Shown piece by piece: positions 17,900 through 27,323 of a stretch of 64,000 bases of DNA. The translations under genes and the position numbers were made by a program. Position 1 is the stretch's first letter; each line of letters begins with the position of its first letter. The DNA comes from Chryseobacterium kimseyorum (GTDB lineage Bacteria; Bacteroidota; Bacteroidia; Flavobacteriales; Weeksellaceae), in contig NZ_JAPDHW010000002.1 of assembly GCF_025971945.1 (NCBI RefSeq), positions 434,001 through 498,000 of the forward strand, given 5' to 3'. A model generated the notes under the pieces. The model worked only from the letters and a program-made list of their open reading frames with translations, did not search any database and was not told where the DNA came from.

Positions 17900-18934
17900 A
17901 TGAAGAAAATAATTTTATTCCTTTTTGTCACTGTACTTTTTTCTGCACAGGAAACGGTTATCATCGATTTTAAACAGAGTTTAAAAGACAAGAATTCACG
18001 TACAAAATCCCTCACTGTAAAAGACATTCGTCAGGACAAAAGTGTGGGCTCAATTACCAATAAGCGGGGAACTGTTGAAGTAAAACTTGTGGATGAGAAT
18101 GTAACCGATTTTTTCTCGAAAAGATTTTCAGAAGATAATAAGACCACAGGTAATAACGATATCATGATACTTCTCGAAGATGTAAAAATCTATAATGAGC
18201 AGGCTCCTAACGATAATATGACTTATGCAAAAGCAAAAATAAAAATCTCAGGTTTTCTGAAGAGAAATGATAAGTATTATTTCATAGACCGTTTTGACAA
18301 TGTATTTGTGGAATTGAACAGTGATTCCAAAGTTGCAAAAAATCTGGCGCAGACGACTTCTGATATCATCACAGAATTTATCAAAAACTGCTACACGAGG
18401 CCTGTCTTATCTTATTACATTCCTGAAAAAGAACTGGAGAATTACGGTGCATACTTAGCAAATAATAATAAATCACTGAAGGGAAATGTTTTAAAGGATG
18501 GTGTATATTTTAATAATAAAAGTTTTTTTGAGCAGACTCCTGACCCCAATCATACCTTAGTAAAAAATAAGAAAGGTGAAGTAAAGAAGATCAATAACGC
18601 GCAGGATCTCAGTATTTCGATGGCTGAAGTTTTCTGTTATGTAGATAACGGAGTTCAGTATATAGGAACGGCTACGGTATTTAAAGAAGTTAAAAAAGAT
18701 AAATTCGGAAGTTATATTATGGCTTCGAGAGCTCAGATGTATCCCGAAAAAATGGGAACCGGTGCTTTGGTAGGAGCAATGGCCGGAGGTATGGTAGGAG
18801 CGGCTATCGGAGTTGCCATCGATTCTGGATCCGGATCCGGCAGAAAAATGGCAAAAGGATATGGGTTTAAAAACGGGACTGTAACAAGAATATACATAGA
18901 TCCGCTCACAGGAGATTTTGTCTTCACAGAATAA
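17900..18934 (+). CDS. Secreted glycine-zipper protein, paralogue 2
   Basis: This 344-residue protein has the same architecture as its neighbour: a signal peptide (LFSAQE), VKDIRQDKSVGSI, LKDGVYFNNKSFFEQ, a glycine-rich hydrophobic stretch (about 285-315, with GAMAGGMVGAAIGVAI) and the C-terminal motif YIDPLTGDF. It is probably co-transcribed with paralogue 1. No known domain is recognised; surface or outer-membrane association is an inference from the signal peptide and zipper. Confidence 0.75.
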   Translation: MKKIILFLFVTVLFSAQETVIIDFKQSLKDKNSRTKSLTVKDIRQDKSVGSITNKRGTVEVKLVDENVTDFFSKRFSEDNKTTGNNDIMILLEDVKIYNEQAPNDNMTYAKAKIKISGFLKRNDKYYFIDRFDNVFVELNSDSKVAKNLAQTTSDIITEFIKNCYTRPVLSYYIPEKELENYGAYLANNNKSLKGNVLKDGVYFNNKSFFEQTPDPNHTLVKNKKGEVKKINNAQDLSISMAEVFCYVDNGVQYIGTATVFKEVKKDKFGSYIMASRAQMYPEKMGTGALVGAMAGGMVGAAIGVAIDSGSGSGRKMAKGYGFKNGTVTRIYIDPLTGDFVFTE

Positions 18935-18936
18935 TA

Positions 18937-18966
18937 AAAATTGCCTCGATTGTGAGGCAATTTTTT
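18937..18966. terminator. Bidirectional terminator
   Basis: AAAATTGCCTC at 18937-18947 pairs with GAGGCAATTTT at 18954-18964. T runs lie on both strands, between convergent genes. Confidence 0.85.
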
Positions 18967-18974
18967 TTGTTATA

Positions 18975-21263
18975 TTATTTTTGATCAGTCGAATACGAAT
19001 AAGGAAAATCTTTCTCATCAATTCCACGCTGTTTATTAGGCTGTGAACTCATCTCAAATTTCAAGGTGGCACCCTTCATGAGTTCTTCATGACTGAGCCA
19101 GTTTTTTGAATATTTCTTTCCGTTAAATTTCAGCGCATTGACGTAGCGGTTTTCTTCGCTGTTCTTGTCCGCTTTAATTTCAATGGTTTTTCCGTTTTCC
19201 AAATGAATTTTTGCATTTTTAAAAAGTGGAGCACCCAAAACATACTGATCTGTCGCAGGAGTTACCGGATAAAACCCAAGTGCAGAGAAAATATACCAAG
19301 CCGAGGTCTGTCCGTTGTCTTCATCTCCGCAATATCCGTCTGGTGTTGGCTGATAAAGGCGGTTCATCGTTTCCCGAACCCAATACTGTGTTTTCCAGGG
19401 TTCACCTGAATAATTGTAGAGGTAAATAATGTGCTGTGCAGGCTGATTTCCGTGGGCATACTGTCCCATATTCGCATTCACCATTTCCTGAATTTCATGA
19501 ATGGTGGAGCCATAATAAGAATCATCATAAACCGGAGGCAGTTCAAATATTTTATCTAAATTTTTCGAGAATTCTTTTCTTCCGCCCATCAGTTTTGCCA
19601 GTCCGTCAATATCCTGAAACACCGACCATGTGTAATGCCACGAATTTCCTTCTGTAAAAGCATCTCCCCATTTAAAAGGATTAAAAGGTGTCTGAAAACT
19701 TCTATCCTGATTTCTTCCGCGCGCTAATTTTGTTTCTGGATCGATCACTTTCTGAAAATTCTGTGAGCGTCTGTAATATTCTTTCCATTCAGATTGCGGT
19801 TTACCCAAGGCTTTTCCGAGCTGTGCAATAGCAAAATCATCGTAGGCGTATTCTAAAGTCCGTGCAGCATTCTCATTAATCTTTACATCGTAAGGAACGT
19901 AACCCAGTTTTTTATAATATTCAATTCCAAGTCTTCCTGTTGCCTGCGGACCTTCATTATTGGCACCGTGAAGCAAAGCCTGATACAACGTTTCGATATC
20001 ATAACCTCTCAGACCTTTGAGATAAGCATCTGCCACCACAGAAGCGGAATTGTTTCCAATCATAATATCAGAATAGGAGGGACTCGACCATTCGGGCAGC
20101 CAGCCGCCTTCTCTGTAATCACTGATCAATCCTTTCTGCATTTCAAGATTGATGTCGGGATAAACAAGATTCAGAAAAGGGTAGAGTGCTCTGAATGTGT
20201 CCCAGAAACCGGTTCCTGCAAAGCGATATCCGGCTTCTGTTTTTCCTGAATACGGACTGTAATGCACAATTTTTCCGTCTTTATCGACTTCATACATTTT
20301 GTGCGGAAAACAAAGCATCCGGTAGAGTGAAGAGTAGAAAGTCCGCATCTGATCAACCGTTCCACCGGCGATTTCCACCCTTTTTAATTTTTGATTCCAC
20401 GCTGTTTTTGCTTTATTTAAAGTTTGGTCGAATGAATCTTTACTGACTTCTCTCTGTAAATTTAATTCAGCCTGCTCTAAACTGATAAACGAAGAAGCAA
20501 TTCTCAGGTTCACTTTTTCACCCGTTTTTGTAGCAAAACCGACTACTGCGCCACAATGATCTCCGGTAATTTGAAGCGCATCTTTTACAAAATCTTTGTC
20601 TTTCCAGGTGGAATATTTGGTGAATGGTTTATCGGCATAAATGACAAAGTAGTTTTTAAAACCTACCAGTTTTCCACGGGAATACCGTGTGGAGTAGCCG
20701 ACAATTTTATTCTGGGACGGAATAATGCTAATGCTGGAACCTTTATCAAAAGCGTCCACTACAAACCACGAATCACCGGATTCCGGATAAGTTAAACGCA
20801 TTTGGGCTGCTCTTTCTGTAGGTGTCAATTCGGCACTTACATTGTGATCGGCAAGATAGACACTGTAGTAATACGGTTTTGAAACCTCAGATTTATGTGA
20901 AAACCAGCTTGCTCTTTCTTCTTCATTAAAACGCATTTTACCTGTCACAGGCATAATCGAAAACATTCCATAATCGTTCATCCATGGGGAAGGCTGGTGC
21001 GTCTGTTTGATTCCTCTGATTTTGTCGGCGTCGTAAGTGTATTGCCAACCGTTTCCGTTTTTTCCTGTCTGAGGTGTCCACAGATTCATTCCGTGGGGAA
21101 CGGCAACAGCGGGATAGGTGTTTCCGTTAGAAAGTGAAGGTTTTGAAAGCGTTCCGATCAAAGGATTGACAAATTCTTCAGGATTTTCCGGAGCTTTCTC
21201 TATCCACTGAGATTTTATTTGAGTAAAAGGTATAATTAAAAGAAGTAGAAGCGCTTTTTTCAT
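18975..21263 (-). CDS. GH92 family glycoside hydrolase (alpha-mannosidase)
   Basis: This 762-residue secreted enzyme has a signal peptide and the GH92 hallmarks: FVNPLIGT at the N-terminus, HQPSPWMNDYGMFSIMPVTG, GYRFAGTGFWDTFRALYP, GGWLPEWSSPSY and a C-terminal GYCGDEDNGQTSAWYIFSAL. GH92 enzymes are calcium-dependent exo-alpha-mannosidases acting on N-glycan mannose. The full length suggests an intact enzyme. It lies on the minus strand between paralogues 2 and 3 of the glycine-zipper family, interrupting that plus-strand run. Confidence 0.93.
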   Translation of the reverse strand: MKKALLLLLIIPFTQIKSQWIEKAPENPEEFVNPLIGTLSKPSLSNGNTYPAVAVPHGMNLWTPQTGKNGNGWQYTYDADKIRGIKQTHQPSPWMNDYGMFSIMPVTGKMRFNEEERASWFSHKSEVSKPYYYSVYLADHNVSAELTPTERAAQMRLTYPESGDSWFVVDAFDKGSSISIIPSQNKIVGYSTRYSRGKLVGFKNYFVIYADKPFTKYSTWKDKDFVKDALQITGDHCGAVVGFATKTGEKVNLRIASSFISLEQAELNLQREVSKDSFDQTLNKAKTAWNQKLKRVEIAGGTVDQMRTFYSSLYRMLCFPHKMYEVDKDGKIVHYSPYSGKTEAGYRFAGTGFWDTFRALYPFLNLVYPDINLEMQKGLISDYREGGWLPEWSSPSYSDIMIGNNSASVVADAYLKGLRGYDIETLYQALLHGANNEGPQATGRLGIEYYKKLGYVPYDVKINENAARTLEYAYDDFAIAQLGKALGKPQSEWKEYYRRSQNFQKVIDPETKLARGRNQDRSFQTPFNPFKWGDAFTEGNSWHYTWSVFQDIDGLAKLMGGRKEFSKNLDKIFELPPVYDDSYYGSTIHEIQEMVNANMGQYAHGNQPAQHIIYLYNYSGEPWKTQYWVRETMNRLYQPTPDGYCGDEDNGQTSAWYIFSALGFYPVTPATDQYVLGAPLFKNAKIHLENGKTIEIKADKNSEENRYVNALKFNGKKYSKNWLSHEELMKGATLKFEMSSQPNKQRGIDEKDFPYSYSTDQK

Positions 21264-21624
21264 TTTAAAAATAAGTTTAAACTTAATGTGAAATTTTGGA
21301 ATGAAAAGGTAAAGATTTTATGTTAAATGATTAGAAGAATATTTTGAAATTTTATTCGGTTAAAACTAATTTTTCCGTTGAATTAAATGTCATCTTCTAT
21401 AAGTTTTCTATTTCGCGCACTATCCGCTCTGTTTGTCATCCCGAAGGGATCTGAACAACGCTGTTAGGTTAAATTGGAAATTCTGCGCTGAAATTCTTTC
21501 AGAATGACAAAAATGTTTGTGATTTTTTCTAAACATCACTGATGGATTAAAATAAATCTAAGAATCGTACTATTAAAAAAATTATGAATTAATTTAATTC
21601 TTATTTTTGGATAAACCTTAAGTA
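21264..21624. other. Intergenic region between divergent genes
   Basis: This 361-bp gap holds an interspersed repeat at 21432-21512 and the divergent starts of the GH92 gene and paralogue 3. I see no gene in it and no complete promoter that I would defend. Confidence 0.5.
21432..21512. repeat. Interspersed inverted-end repeat, copy 1
   Basis: The element begins TTTGTCATCCCGAAGGGATC and ends with CAGAATGACAAA, so its ends are inverted repeats. A second, cleaner copy lies at 30691-30755. Such elements are scattered in intergenic DNA of related flavobacteria (general knowledge). Confidence 0.65.
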
Positions 21625-22668
21625 ATGAAAAAAATCATTCAAATCACATTTGTTTTCCTTTCAATGATTTCTTTTGCCCAAAATGAAGAGATGATTAAGG
21701 AGCGCGGAAATCTCTCAAATCCTAAAGGAAATATCTATAAATCTTTGGAAGTAATTGATCAGAGAGATGATAAAAAAATAGGAGAAATGCCTTTTGGCGA
21801 TGACCAAAAAGTAAAGGAAATTATTTTTCCTGGAACTGTAAATGATTTTTTAAGCAAATGGTACACAGACAGCAATCATAAAGGAGGAAAAAAGGAATTG
21901 GTTTTAGTTTTAAAAACATTAAAAGCCAAAACAGGTGAAACTTCCGGTAAAGAAACTGAGGCTGACGTAGAGTTTTCTGCCCAAACCTTTCTGAAGGAGG
22001 GTGACCGGTATTCATTTTTGTATAAAAGAGATACGGTCTACAGCTTTAAGAGTAAAAATATTTCAGATGCAGTAGTAAAAAATATTCCTATAGTTTTTGC
22101 GATGTTTGTGAAGAAAACCTACATGAAAAAGCCAGGTGAAAACTCCGTTTCCCTCGATGCTCTTGCTGACTACGAATCTTATGTGAAAAATAATTCTGAA
22201 GTTTATCTAAACAATGATTTTAAAGATGGAATTTATTTAGACCATCAGTCTTTTCTCCGTCAGATTCCATTACAGGGAAAATATGTTTTTGAAAGAAACA
22301 GCAAAAATGAAGTTACAAGAGCTGTGAAAGATGAAAACGGTAAAAAAGATAAGATTTCAGCACATGAAATGTTTGTATACATTGAAAATGGGAAAATTTA
22401 TAAACATACTTTCTCAGGATTTATGGAAGTATTAAAAAATGAAAAAGGATTTTACCTGTTAAGCAACAGAGGATATGTCCTTCCTGCCAGTGGCTCAGGT
22501 GTATTTATCGGTGTTGCTCCAGGCGCAGTGGGAATGCATACAGGTGCAGCAGTTGGTTTGATCAGTGTTTTTGAAAGGAGCATCCAACAGAGAAAACTGA
22601 AAAAAGGAGAACTGACAGAAATATATATTGACCCATTAACTGGTGAATATGATTTTTCAAATGAATAA
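21625..22668 (+). CDS. Secreted glycine-zipper protein, paralogue 3
   Basis: This 347-residue protein is the third member of the local family, separated from the other two by the GH92 gene. It has a signal peptide (SMISFAQN), VIDQRDDKKIGEMPF, FKDGIYLDHQSFLRQIP, a weaker glycine-rich hydrophobic stretch (about 290-315, with GVAPGAVGMHTGAAVGLI) and the C-terminal YIDPLTGEY motif. The shared positions of the three motifs indicate common descent. Function is unknown. Confidence 0.75.
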   Translation: MKKIIQITFVFLSMISFAQNEEMIKERGNLSNPKGNIYKSLEVIDQRDDKKIGEMPFGDDQKVKEIIFPGTVNDFLSKWYTDSNHKGGKKELVLVLKTLKAKTGETSGKETEADVEFSAQTFLKEGDRYSFLYKRDTVYSFKSKNISDAVVKNIPIVFAMFVKKTYMKKPGENSVSLDALADYESYVKNNSEVYLNNDFKDGIYLDHQSFLRQIPLQGKYVFERNSKNEVTRAVKDENGKKDKISAHEMFVYIENGKIYKHTFSGFMEVLKNEKGFYLLSNRGYVLPASGSGVFIGVAPGAVGMHTGAAVGLISVFERSIQQRKLKKGELTEIYIDPLTGEYDFSNE

Positions 22669-22738
22669 AACTAGAGATTTATTTGAGATTTTCAACATTA
22701 TCAAAAGGAACGATAAAATAAATTCATACGGCAAAATT

Positions 22739-22768
22739 AAGAGAGGCGATTTGTCTCTCTTTTTTTTA
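22739..22768 (+). terminator. Terminator before lepA
   Basis: AGAGAG at 22740-22745 pairs with CTCTCT at 22755-22760 and is followed by eight T. It ends the paralogue 3 transcript. Confidence 0.72.
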
Positions 22769-22774
22769 TCTTTG
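22767..22774 (+). promoter_or_regulatory. -7 box of the lepA promoter
   Basis: TATCTTTG matches TAnnTTTG, 19 bp before the lepA ATG. Its first bases overlap the tail of the preceding terminator. Confidence 0.45.
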
Positions 22775-22793
22775 CAAATTACATAGTTCTTAA

Positions 22794-24590
22794 ATGAAAA
22801 ACATACGAAATTTTTGCATAATCGCCCATATTGACCACGGTAAATCTACTTTGGCAGACCGTCTTTTGGAGTACACCAACACGGTGACTCAGAGAGAATT
22901 ACAATCTCAGACGCTTGATGATATGGATCTGGAAAAAGAACGTGGGATCACGATAAAATCTCACGCCATCCAGATGGATTATGAGCTTAATGGCGAAAAA
23001 TATATTTTAAACCTTATCGATACACCGGGACACGTAGATTTTTCTTACGAAGTTTCCCGTTCGATTGCGGCTTGTGAAGGTGCACTTCTAATCGTTGATG
23101 CTGCGCAAAGTATTCAGGCACAAACGATTAGTAATTTATATTTAGCTTTGGAAAATGATCTGGAAATTATTCCGATTCTGAATAAAATTGACCTTCCGTC
23201 TGCAAACCCTGAAGAAGTTACCGACGAAATTATGGGACTTATCGGATGTAAATACGAGGATGTTCTTCGTGTTTCGGGAAAAACCGGTGAAGGAGTGCAC
23301 GAATTGCTGGAACAGATCGTTGCAAGAATTCCTGCTCCTGTGGGAGATCCGAAAGCGCCGCTTCAGGCACTGATTTTTGATTCGGTTTACAATCCGTTCA
23401 GAGGAATTGAAGCGTATTTCAAAGTGGTGAACGGAAGTATTTCTAAAAATGAGAAAATCAAATTCTTCGCTACCGGAAAAGAGTATGGTGCTGACGAAGT
23501 AGGAACTTTGAAACTGAAGCAGGTACCGAAGAAAACAATTGAATGTGGCGATGTGGGATACATTATTTCCGGAATTAAAGATGCCCGTGAGGTAAAAGTG
23601 GGAGATACCATTACTTCTTTTGTGAATCCTGCTGAAGCTCCGATTGATGGTTTTGAGGAAGTAAAACCAATGGTTTTTGCCGGAATTTACCCGATAGAAT
23701 CTGAAGATTTTGAGGAATTGAGATTTTCACTTGAAAAATTAAGACTGAATGATGCTTCTCTGGTTTTCGAACCTGAAAGTTCTGCAGCACTTGGTTTTGG
23801 TTTCCGTTGCGGATTCTTAGGAATGCTTCACATGGAAATCGTTCAGGAAAGGCTTGAGAGAGAATTTGATATGAATGTGATCACGACAGTTCCCAACGTG
23901 TCGTACCACGGATATTCCAAGAAAGATCCTGAAACTACCATTTTAATTAATAACCCGTCTGAAATGATTGATCCCAATCTTTTAGACAGAGTGGAAGAAC
24001 CATACATCAAAGCATCAATCATTACAAAATCTGATTTCGTAGGTCCTGTAATGACGCTTTGTATTGAGAAAAGAGGTGAGATCGTTAACCAAAGTTATCT
24101 GACGGCAGACCGAGTGGAACTGACTTTCAATATGCCATTGGCTGAGGTTGTTTTCGACTTTTATGACCGTCTGAAATCTATTTCTAAAGGGTATGCATCA
24201 TTCGATTATTCACCGATTGGAATGCGTTCTTCCAAACTGGTAAAAATGGATATTCTGATCAACGGAGATATGGTAGATGCGTTATCTTCATTGATTCACG
24301 ATTCAAATGCATATTACATCGGAAAAAAAATGTGTGAGAAACTGCGTGAACTGATCCCGAGACAGCAGTTTGATATCGCTGTTCAGGCCGCTTTGGGAGC
24401 GAAAGTTATCGCCAGAGAAACCATCAAAGCTTTGAGAAAAGACGTTACCGCAAAATGTTATGGTGGTGATATTTCAAGAAAGAGAAAGCTACTTGAAAAG
24501 CAAAAAGAAGGGAAGAAGAAAATGAAGCAGATTGGTAGAGTAGAGGTGCCGCAATCAGCATTTATGGCTGTTTTGAAGCTGAATGATTAG
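22794..24590 (+). CDS. lepA: Elongation factor 4
   Basis: This 598-residue ribosome-bound GTPase of the LepA/EF4 family acts during initiation or elongation on stalled ribosomes. It has the GTPase motifs [13 protein letters not shown] (G1), [12 protein letters not shown] (G3) and LNKIDLPSA (G4), then EF-G-like domains and the LepA-specific C-terminal domain ending in [18 protein letters not shown]. Length is normal. It ends in TAG, showing that TAG is used as a normal stop in this genome. Confidence 0.96.
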   Translation: MKNIRNFCIIAHIDHGKSTLADRLLEYTNTVTQRELQSQTLDDMDLEKERGITIKSHAIQMDYELNGEKYILNLIDTPGHVDFSYEVSRSIAACEGALLIVDAAQSIQAQTISNLYLALENDLEIIPILNKIDLPSANPEEVTDEIMGLIGCKYEDVLRVSGKTGEGVHELLEQIVARIPAPVGDPKAPLQALIFDSVYNPFRGIEAYFKVVNGSISKNEKIKFFATGKEYGADEVGTLKLKQVPKKTIECGDVGYIISGIKDAREVKVGDTITSFVNPAEAPIDGFEEVKPMVFAGIYPIESEDFEELRFSLEKLRLNDASLVFEPESSAALGFGFRCGFLGMLHMEIVQERLEREFDMNVITTVPNVSYHGYSKKDPETTILINNPSEMIDPNLLDRVEEPYIKASIITKSDFVGPVMTLCIEKRGEIVNQSYLTADRVELTFNMPLAEVVFDFYDRLKSISKGYASFDYSPIGMRSSKLVKMDILINGDMVDALSSLIHDSNAYYIGKKMCEKLRELIPRQQFDIAVQAALGAKVIARETIKALRKDVTAKCYGGDISRKRKLLEKQKEGKKKMKQIGRVEVPQSAFMAVLKLND

Positions 24591-24650
24591 GAAGCAAAGA
24601 GCCAGGTAAAAAGTTATAAGAGCCAAGTGGAACGGCTTGATATAAAGTAG

Positions 24651-24676
24651 ATCCGCAGATTTTTTCTGCGGATTTT
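24651..24676. terminator. Bidirectional terminator after lepA
   Basis: ATCCGCAGA at 24651-24659 pairs with TCTGCGGAT at 24665-24673 across a T loop, and T-rich sequence follows. It lies between lepA and the convergent lipoprotein gene. Confidence 0.82.
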
Positions 24677-24677
24677 C

Positions 24678-25442
24678 TTATTTTACTTCAAAATAATTTC
24701 TTTGATTTTTTACGATTTGCTTGTCATAATTCATTGTAAATTCGTCTGATGAAGAATTTCCTGTCCATATTTTGAATTTTGCTCTATTTTTTCCAGTTAA
24801 ATAATTTACAGATAAAACCATTATTTCATCGGGGTTAAATTCCCAATAACGATATTGCCACCTGGAATTCCCACATACAAAAGCATTGTCATTCCAGATT
24901 GTTTGCCATTTATTTTTTTCATTGAGAACAGTCAAGGGAAGATTTTTAAATTCTGTGAGAATTAATTTTTGTCCTGAAATATTTTTAATAAAAATGGGGA
25001 AAGCCTTATATTTTTTTAGGGTTTGAGTATCGTAGTTAAAGGCATATTTAGGTATCGTATCCTTGATTTTTGCAACTATTTTAACATTTTTTTCAGAAAG
25101 AGAGTCAAACCTTACAGGTTTTTCACTGTCTTTAATTCGGTTAGATGCATCATGAAAACAAGATGACATCATCTTTTGTTTTCCAATATCAACAGAACCA
25201 AATTCGTATCCTGGCGGAGGAGGAGGTGCAGGAATTATACTCTGAAAATATTGAACATTAATTTTGGAAGTATCTTTACCAATGTAAATTATACCTGTTC
25301 CATTTTCTCCAATTCCTTCATTAAATTGCTGAAAAGTCAAATTTTCACCTTTCGGAAAGCTCAAAACAATATCATCTGCAAAAGTTTTTTCTTCTTTGCA
25401 GCCAATGAACAAGATGGTTAAAATCAAAAAAAATCTTTTCAT
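24678..25442 (-). CDS. Hypothetical lipoprotein
   Basis: This 254-residue protein has a lipoprotein signal peptide (LTILFIGCKEE, Cys15) and an otherwise unrecognised sequence. A five-proline run (about residues 72-76) sits before YEFGSVDIGKQ, and the C-terminal half is beta-rich with several Trp residues (WRYRYWEFNPDE-like region). No catalytic motif is seen. It forms a minus-strand pair with the DUF1579 gene, but a terminator between them implies separate transcripts. Confidence 0.65.
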   Translation of the reverse strand: MKRFFLILTILFIGCKEEKTFADDIVLSFPKGENLTFQQFNEGIGENGTGIIYIGKDTSKINVQYFQSIIPAPPPPPGYEFGSVDIGKQKMMSSCFHDASNRIKDSEKPVRFDSLSEKNVKIVAKIKDTIPKYAFNYDTQTLKKYKAFPIFIKNISGQKLILTEFKNLPLTVLNEKNKWQTIWNDNAFVCGNSRWQYRYWEFNPDEIMVLSVNYLTGKNRAKFKIWTGNSSSDEFTMNYDKQIVKNQRNYFEVK

Positions 25443-25475
25443 TTAATCTTTTCTAAGAATTCTGAATGTACAAAA

Positions 25476-25499
25476 AAACCGTTTCAACTGAAACGGTTT
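25476..25499 (-). terminator. Terminator of the DUF1579 gene
   Basis: AAACCGTTTC at 25476-25485 pairs with GAAACGGTTT at 25490-25499. A T run follows on the minus strand. Confidence 0.82.
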
Positions 25500-25504
25500 A
25501 TTAT

Positions 25505-26143
25505 TTATTTTTTAGTATATTTTATCTCCATGGTCTTATATTCTTTGCCGGTTTTAGAATCAGGGCCGTACATTTCTAAAGTCTGATGGGTGTCATCCAC
25601 AAAAGTGTAGACTTCCCTCACGTCGCAGTCTTTGCCGGGTCTTGCCGGATCGGTCATTTTGCCTTTAAATTCAATGGATTTTTTGGCAGCATTCCATTCA
25701 CCTTCCATGTTCATAAATCCTGTTCCCATGTTGTCGATCCAGGTGCTGATGAATTTCTTTTTAGAATTGTCATAGCCTGTGATGCTCATTCCTTCGAAAG
25801 GCATTCCCATAAAATCGCCTTTATGTTCGCTGGTTTGGTAACGTCCGTCAAAAATCATTTTGTTGGTCGTTGTTGAGGTGCTGGTAGTGGGTTTTCCGCC
25901 GTCTTCCATCCACATGGTATTTTCTCCGGACCATACGCCGTCAGATTTTGCGAGCATTTTCTGCATTTCTCCCGGTGTTGCAAATTCCATCCAGGCTTTG
26001 GTAGCGGTTGCAGAATCTACAGGTTTCCATTCTTCTTTTTCTCTCGATGCAGTTGCGTCTGAATCTGTTTTGACATCCATCTTTACTTTATCACAAGCGA
26101 TAAATAGCATTGCAGCGCTGGCTGCGACAATTAATTTTCTCAT
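25505..26143 (-). CDS. DUF1579 domain lipoprotein
   Basis: This 212-residue protein has a lipobox (AAMLFIACDK, Cys17) and a DUF1579 domain from about residue 55 onward, recognisable from LAKSDGVWSGENTMW, FDGRYQTSEHKGDFMGMPF and FISTWIDNMGTGFM. DUF1579 is a lipocalin-like beta-barrel domain of unknown function found in many Bacteroidota. It is divergent from the NUDIX regulator gene, with about 120 bp between the starts. Confidence 0.85.
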   Translation of the reverse strand: MRKLIVAASAAMLFIACDKVKMDVKTDSDATASREKEEWKPVDSATATKAWMEFATPGEMQKMLAKSDGVWSGENTMWMEDGGKPTTSTSTTTNKMIFDGRYQTSEHKGDFMGMPFEGMSITGYDNSKKKFISTWIDNMGTGFMNMEGEWNAAKKSIEFKGKMTDPARPGKDCDVREVYTFVDDTHQTLEMYGPDSKTGKEYKTMEIKYTKK

Positions 26144-26210
26144 AATTACTTAGTTTTAAAATGATTATAAATTTAGTTATTTATTAAATTCAAAAAAAAA
26201 ATTTTTAATC

Positions 26211-26241
26211 TTGAAATTCAGATTTCTAATTCATAATTTTG
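26211..26241 (+). promoter_or_regulatory. Promoter of the NUDIX regulator gene
   Basis: TTG at 26211-26213, a 20-bp spacer, then TAATTTTG at 26234-26241. This is a full match to the Bacteroidota promoter pattern, giving a start near 26248 and a leader of under 20 bp. Confidence 0.65.
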
Positions 26242-26258
26242 TGTATTCATAACGCAAA
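26238..26258 (+). promoter_or_regulatory. Operator-like 21-bp palindrome, site O1
   Basis: TTTGTGT, seven bases, then ACGCAAA. The half-sites are inverted with one mismatch. The site shares its TTTG with the -7 box and ends 7 bp before the regulator ATG, so a bound dimer would block the promoter. Three similar sites lie at 27203, 27256 and 27324. Confidence 0.7.
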
Positions 26259-26265
26259 TTAAATT

Positions 26266-26961
26266 ATGGATTCTCTAAAAAAACTACAGGATATCAAAGT
26301 TGCCGTCGATGCCGTTATTTTCGGATATTTTGATAAGAAAGATTTACACATTCTTTTGATTAAACGAAATGTTGAACCGTTCAAAGGCGGCTGGGCTCTG
26401 CCTGGAGGTTTGGTTTTGGATGATGAAAATCTTGACGATGCCGTAAAAAGAGAATTGCAGGAAGAGGCGGGCATAAAGCCTGATTTTCTGGAACAACTCT
26501 ATACTTTTGGGAACACAGGCCGTGATCCGAGAAATCGGGTAGTTTCAGTAGCTTATTTAGGTTTGGTTAATCCTTCTTACCACGAACTGTTTGCCGATTC
26601 CGATGCAGATGATGCACAGTGGTTCAGTATTAATCAGCTTCCGAAACTTGCGTTTGACCATCAGAAAATTATTGACATCGCGTTAAAGAGACTCCGCACA
26701 AAAATCCAGTATCAGCCGGTCGGTTTTAATCTTCTGAATGATGAATTTGTTTTTTCTGAACTTGAAAATCTTTATACCACCATCATCGGAAAAGAAATCG
26801 ACAGACGGAATTTCAGAAAAAAAATCATGAGTTATGGACTTCTCAACGAAACTTCCCAGTTTAAAAAAGAGGGCAGCGGAAGGCCTGGGAAACTGTTCAC
26901 ATTTAATCAGGAGAAGTATAAAGAGCTTGAGGAGGAAGGTTTTTATTTTGAGATTAAATGA
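26266..26961 (+). CDS. NUDIX domain transcriptional regulator (NrtR-like)
   Basis: This 231-residue protein has an N-terminal NUDIX domain (about 10-145) and a C-terminal winged helix (about 155-228, with RRNFRKKIMSYGLL and GSGRPGKLFTFNQEKY). The NUDIX box is intact: G-x5-E-x7-RELQEEAGI. NrtR-type proteins sense ADP-ribose or related ligands and repress NAD-metabolism genes; others of this build (AraR-type) sense sugars. The ADP-ribose enzymes downstream and the four operator-like sites favour an NrtR-like role. This is inference. Confidence 0.85.
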   Translation: MDSLKKLQDIKVAVDAVIFGYFDKKDLHILLIKRNVEPFKGGWALPGGLVLDDENLDDAVKRELQEEAGIKPDFLEQLYTFGNTGRDPRNRVVSVAYLGLVNPSYHELFADSDADDAQWFSINQLPKLAFDHQKIIDIALKRLRTKIQYQPVGFNLLNDEFVFSELENLYTTIIGKEIDRRNFRKKIMSYGLLNETSQFKKEGSGRPGKLFTFNQEKYKELEEEGFYFEIK

Positions 26962-27037
26962 TTTCTTAAAAAACTAATATCACTATTATTTACATAAAGG
27001 AACAAAATTCTAATATCAATATAATCAGAATTTTTTA

Positions 27038-27109
27038 CATCAATAGGAACGGGCTTCAGCCCGTTTTTTTAATAAACAAACAGTCCATTGGCTTTAGCCG
27101 AAACTTAAA
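27038..27109. repeat. Interspersed GGGCTT...AGCCC / GGCTTTAGCCGA repeat, copy 1
   Basis: The element contains AACGGGCT (27048-27055) facing AGCCCGTT (27058-27065) with a T run, then TTGGCTTTAGCCGA. The first hairpin probably terminates the NUDIX gene. A diverged second copy lies at 29673-29740. Confidence 0.68.
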
Positions 27110-27202
27110 TGAGCAATAAATCAATTGTGGAATTTGTGAAAGATACTTGTTTGATCTATTTAATGTGAATTTTTTTTACTGAAAATCAATTATTTAAATT
27201 AA

Positions 27203-27223
27203 TTAGCGTAAAATTAACACAAA
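27203..27223 (-). promoter_or_regulatory. Operator-like 21-bp palindrome, site O2
   Basis: On the minus strand it reads TTTGTGT, seven bases, ACGCTAA. It lies 5 bp upstream of the -33 element of the vWA operon promoter. Confidence 0.65.
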
Positions 27224-27227
27224 TAAA

Positions 27228-27259
27228 TTTGCAAGAAAAGTTAAAGCTTTTTACATTTG
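27228..27259 (+). promoter_or_regulatory. Promoter of the coiled-coil/vWA/PurA-like operon
   Basis: TTTG at 27228-27231, a 20-bp spacer, then TACATTTG at 27252-27259. This is an exact match to the Bacteroidota consensus. The -7 TTTG is also the first four bases of operator O3. Confidence 0.7.
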
Positions 27260-27276
27260 TGTAACAATAACGCAAT
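27256..27276 (+). promoter_or_regulatory. Operator-like 21-bp palindrome, site O3
   Basis: TTTGTGT, seven bases, ACGCAAT. It overlaps the -7 box in the same register as O1 does on the regulator's promoter, which supports a common repressor. Confidence 0.68.
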
Positions 27277-27323
27277 TAAAAGTGTTTTAAGATTAAAGAT
27301 TGAGCTTACTATGCATATTTAAA

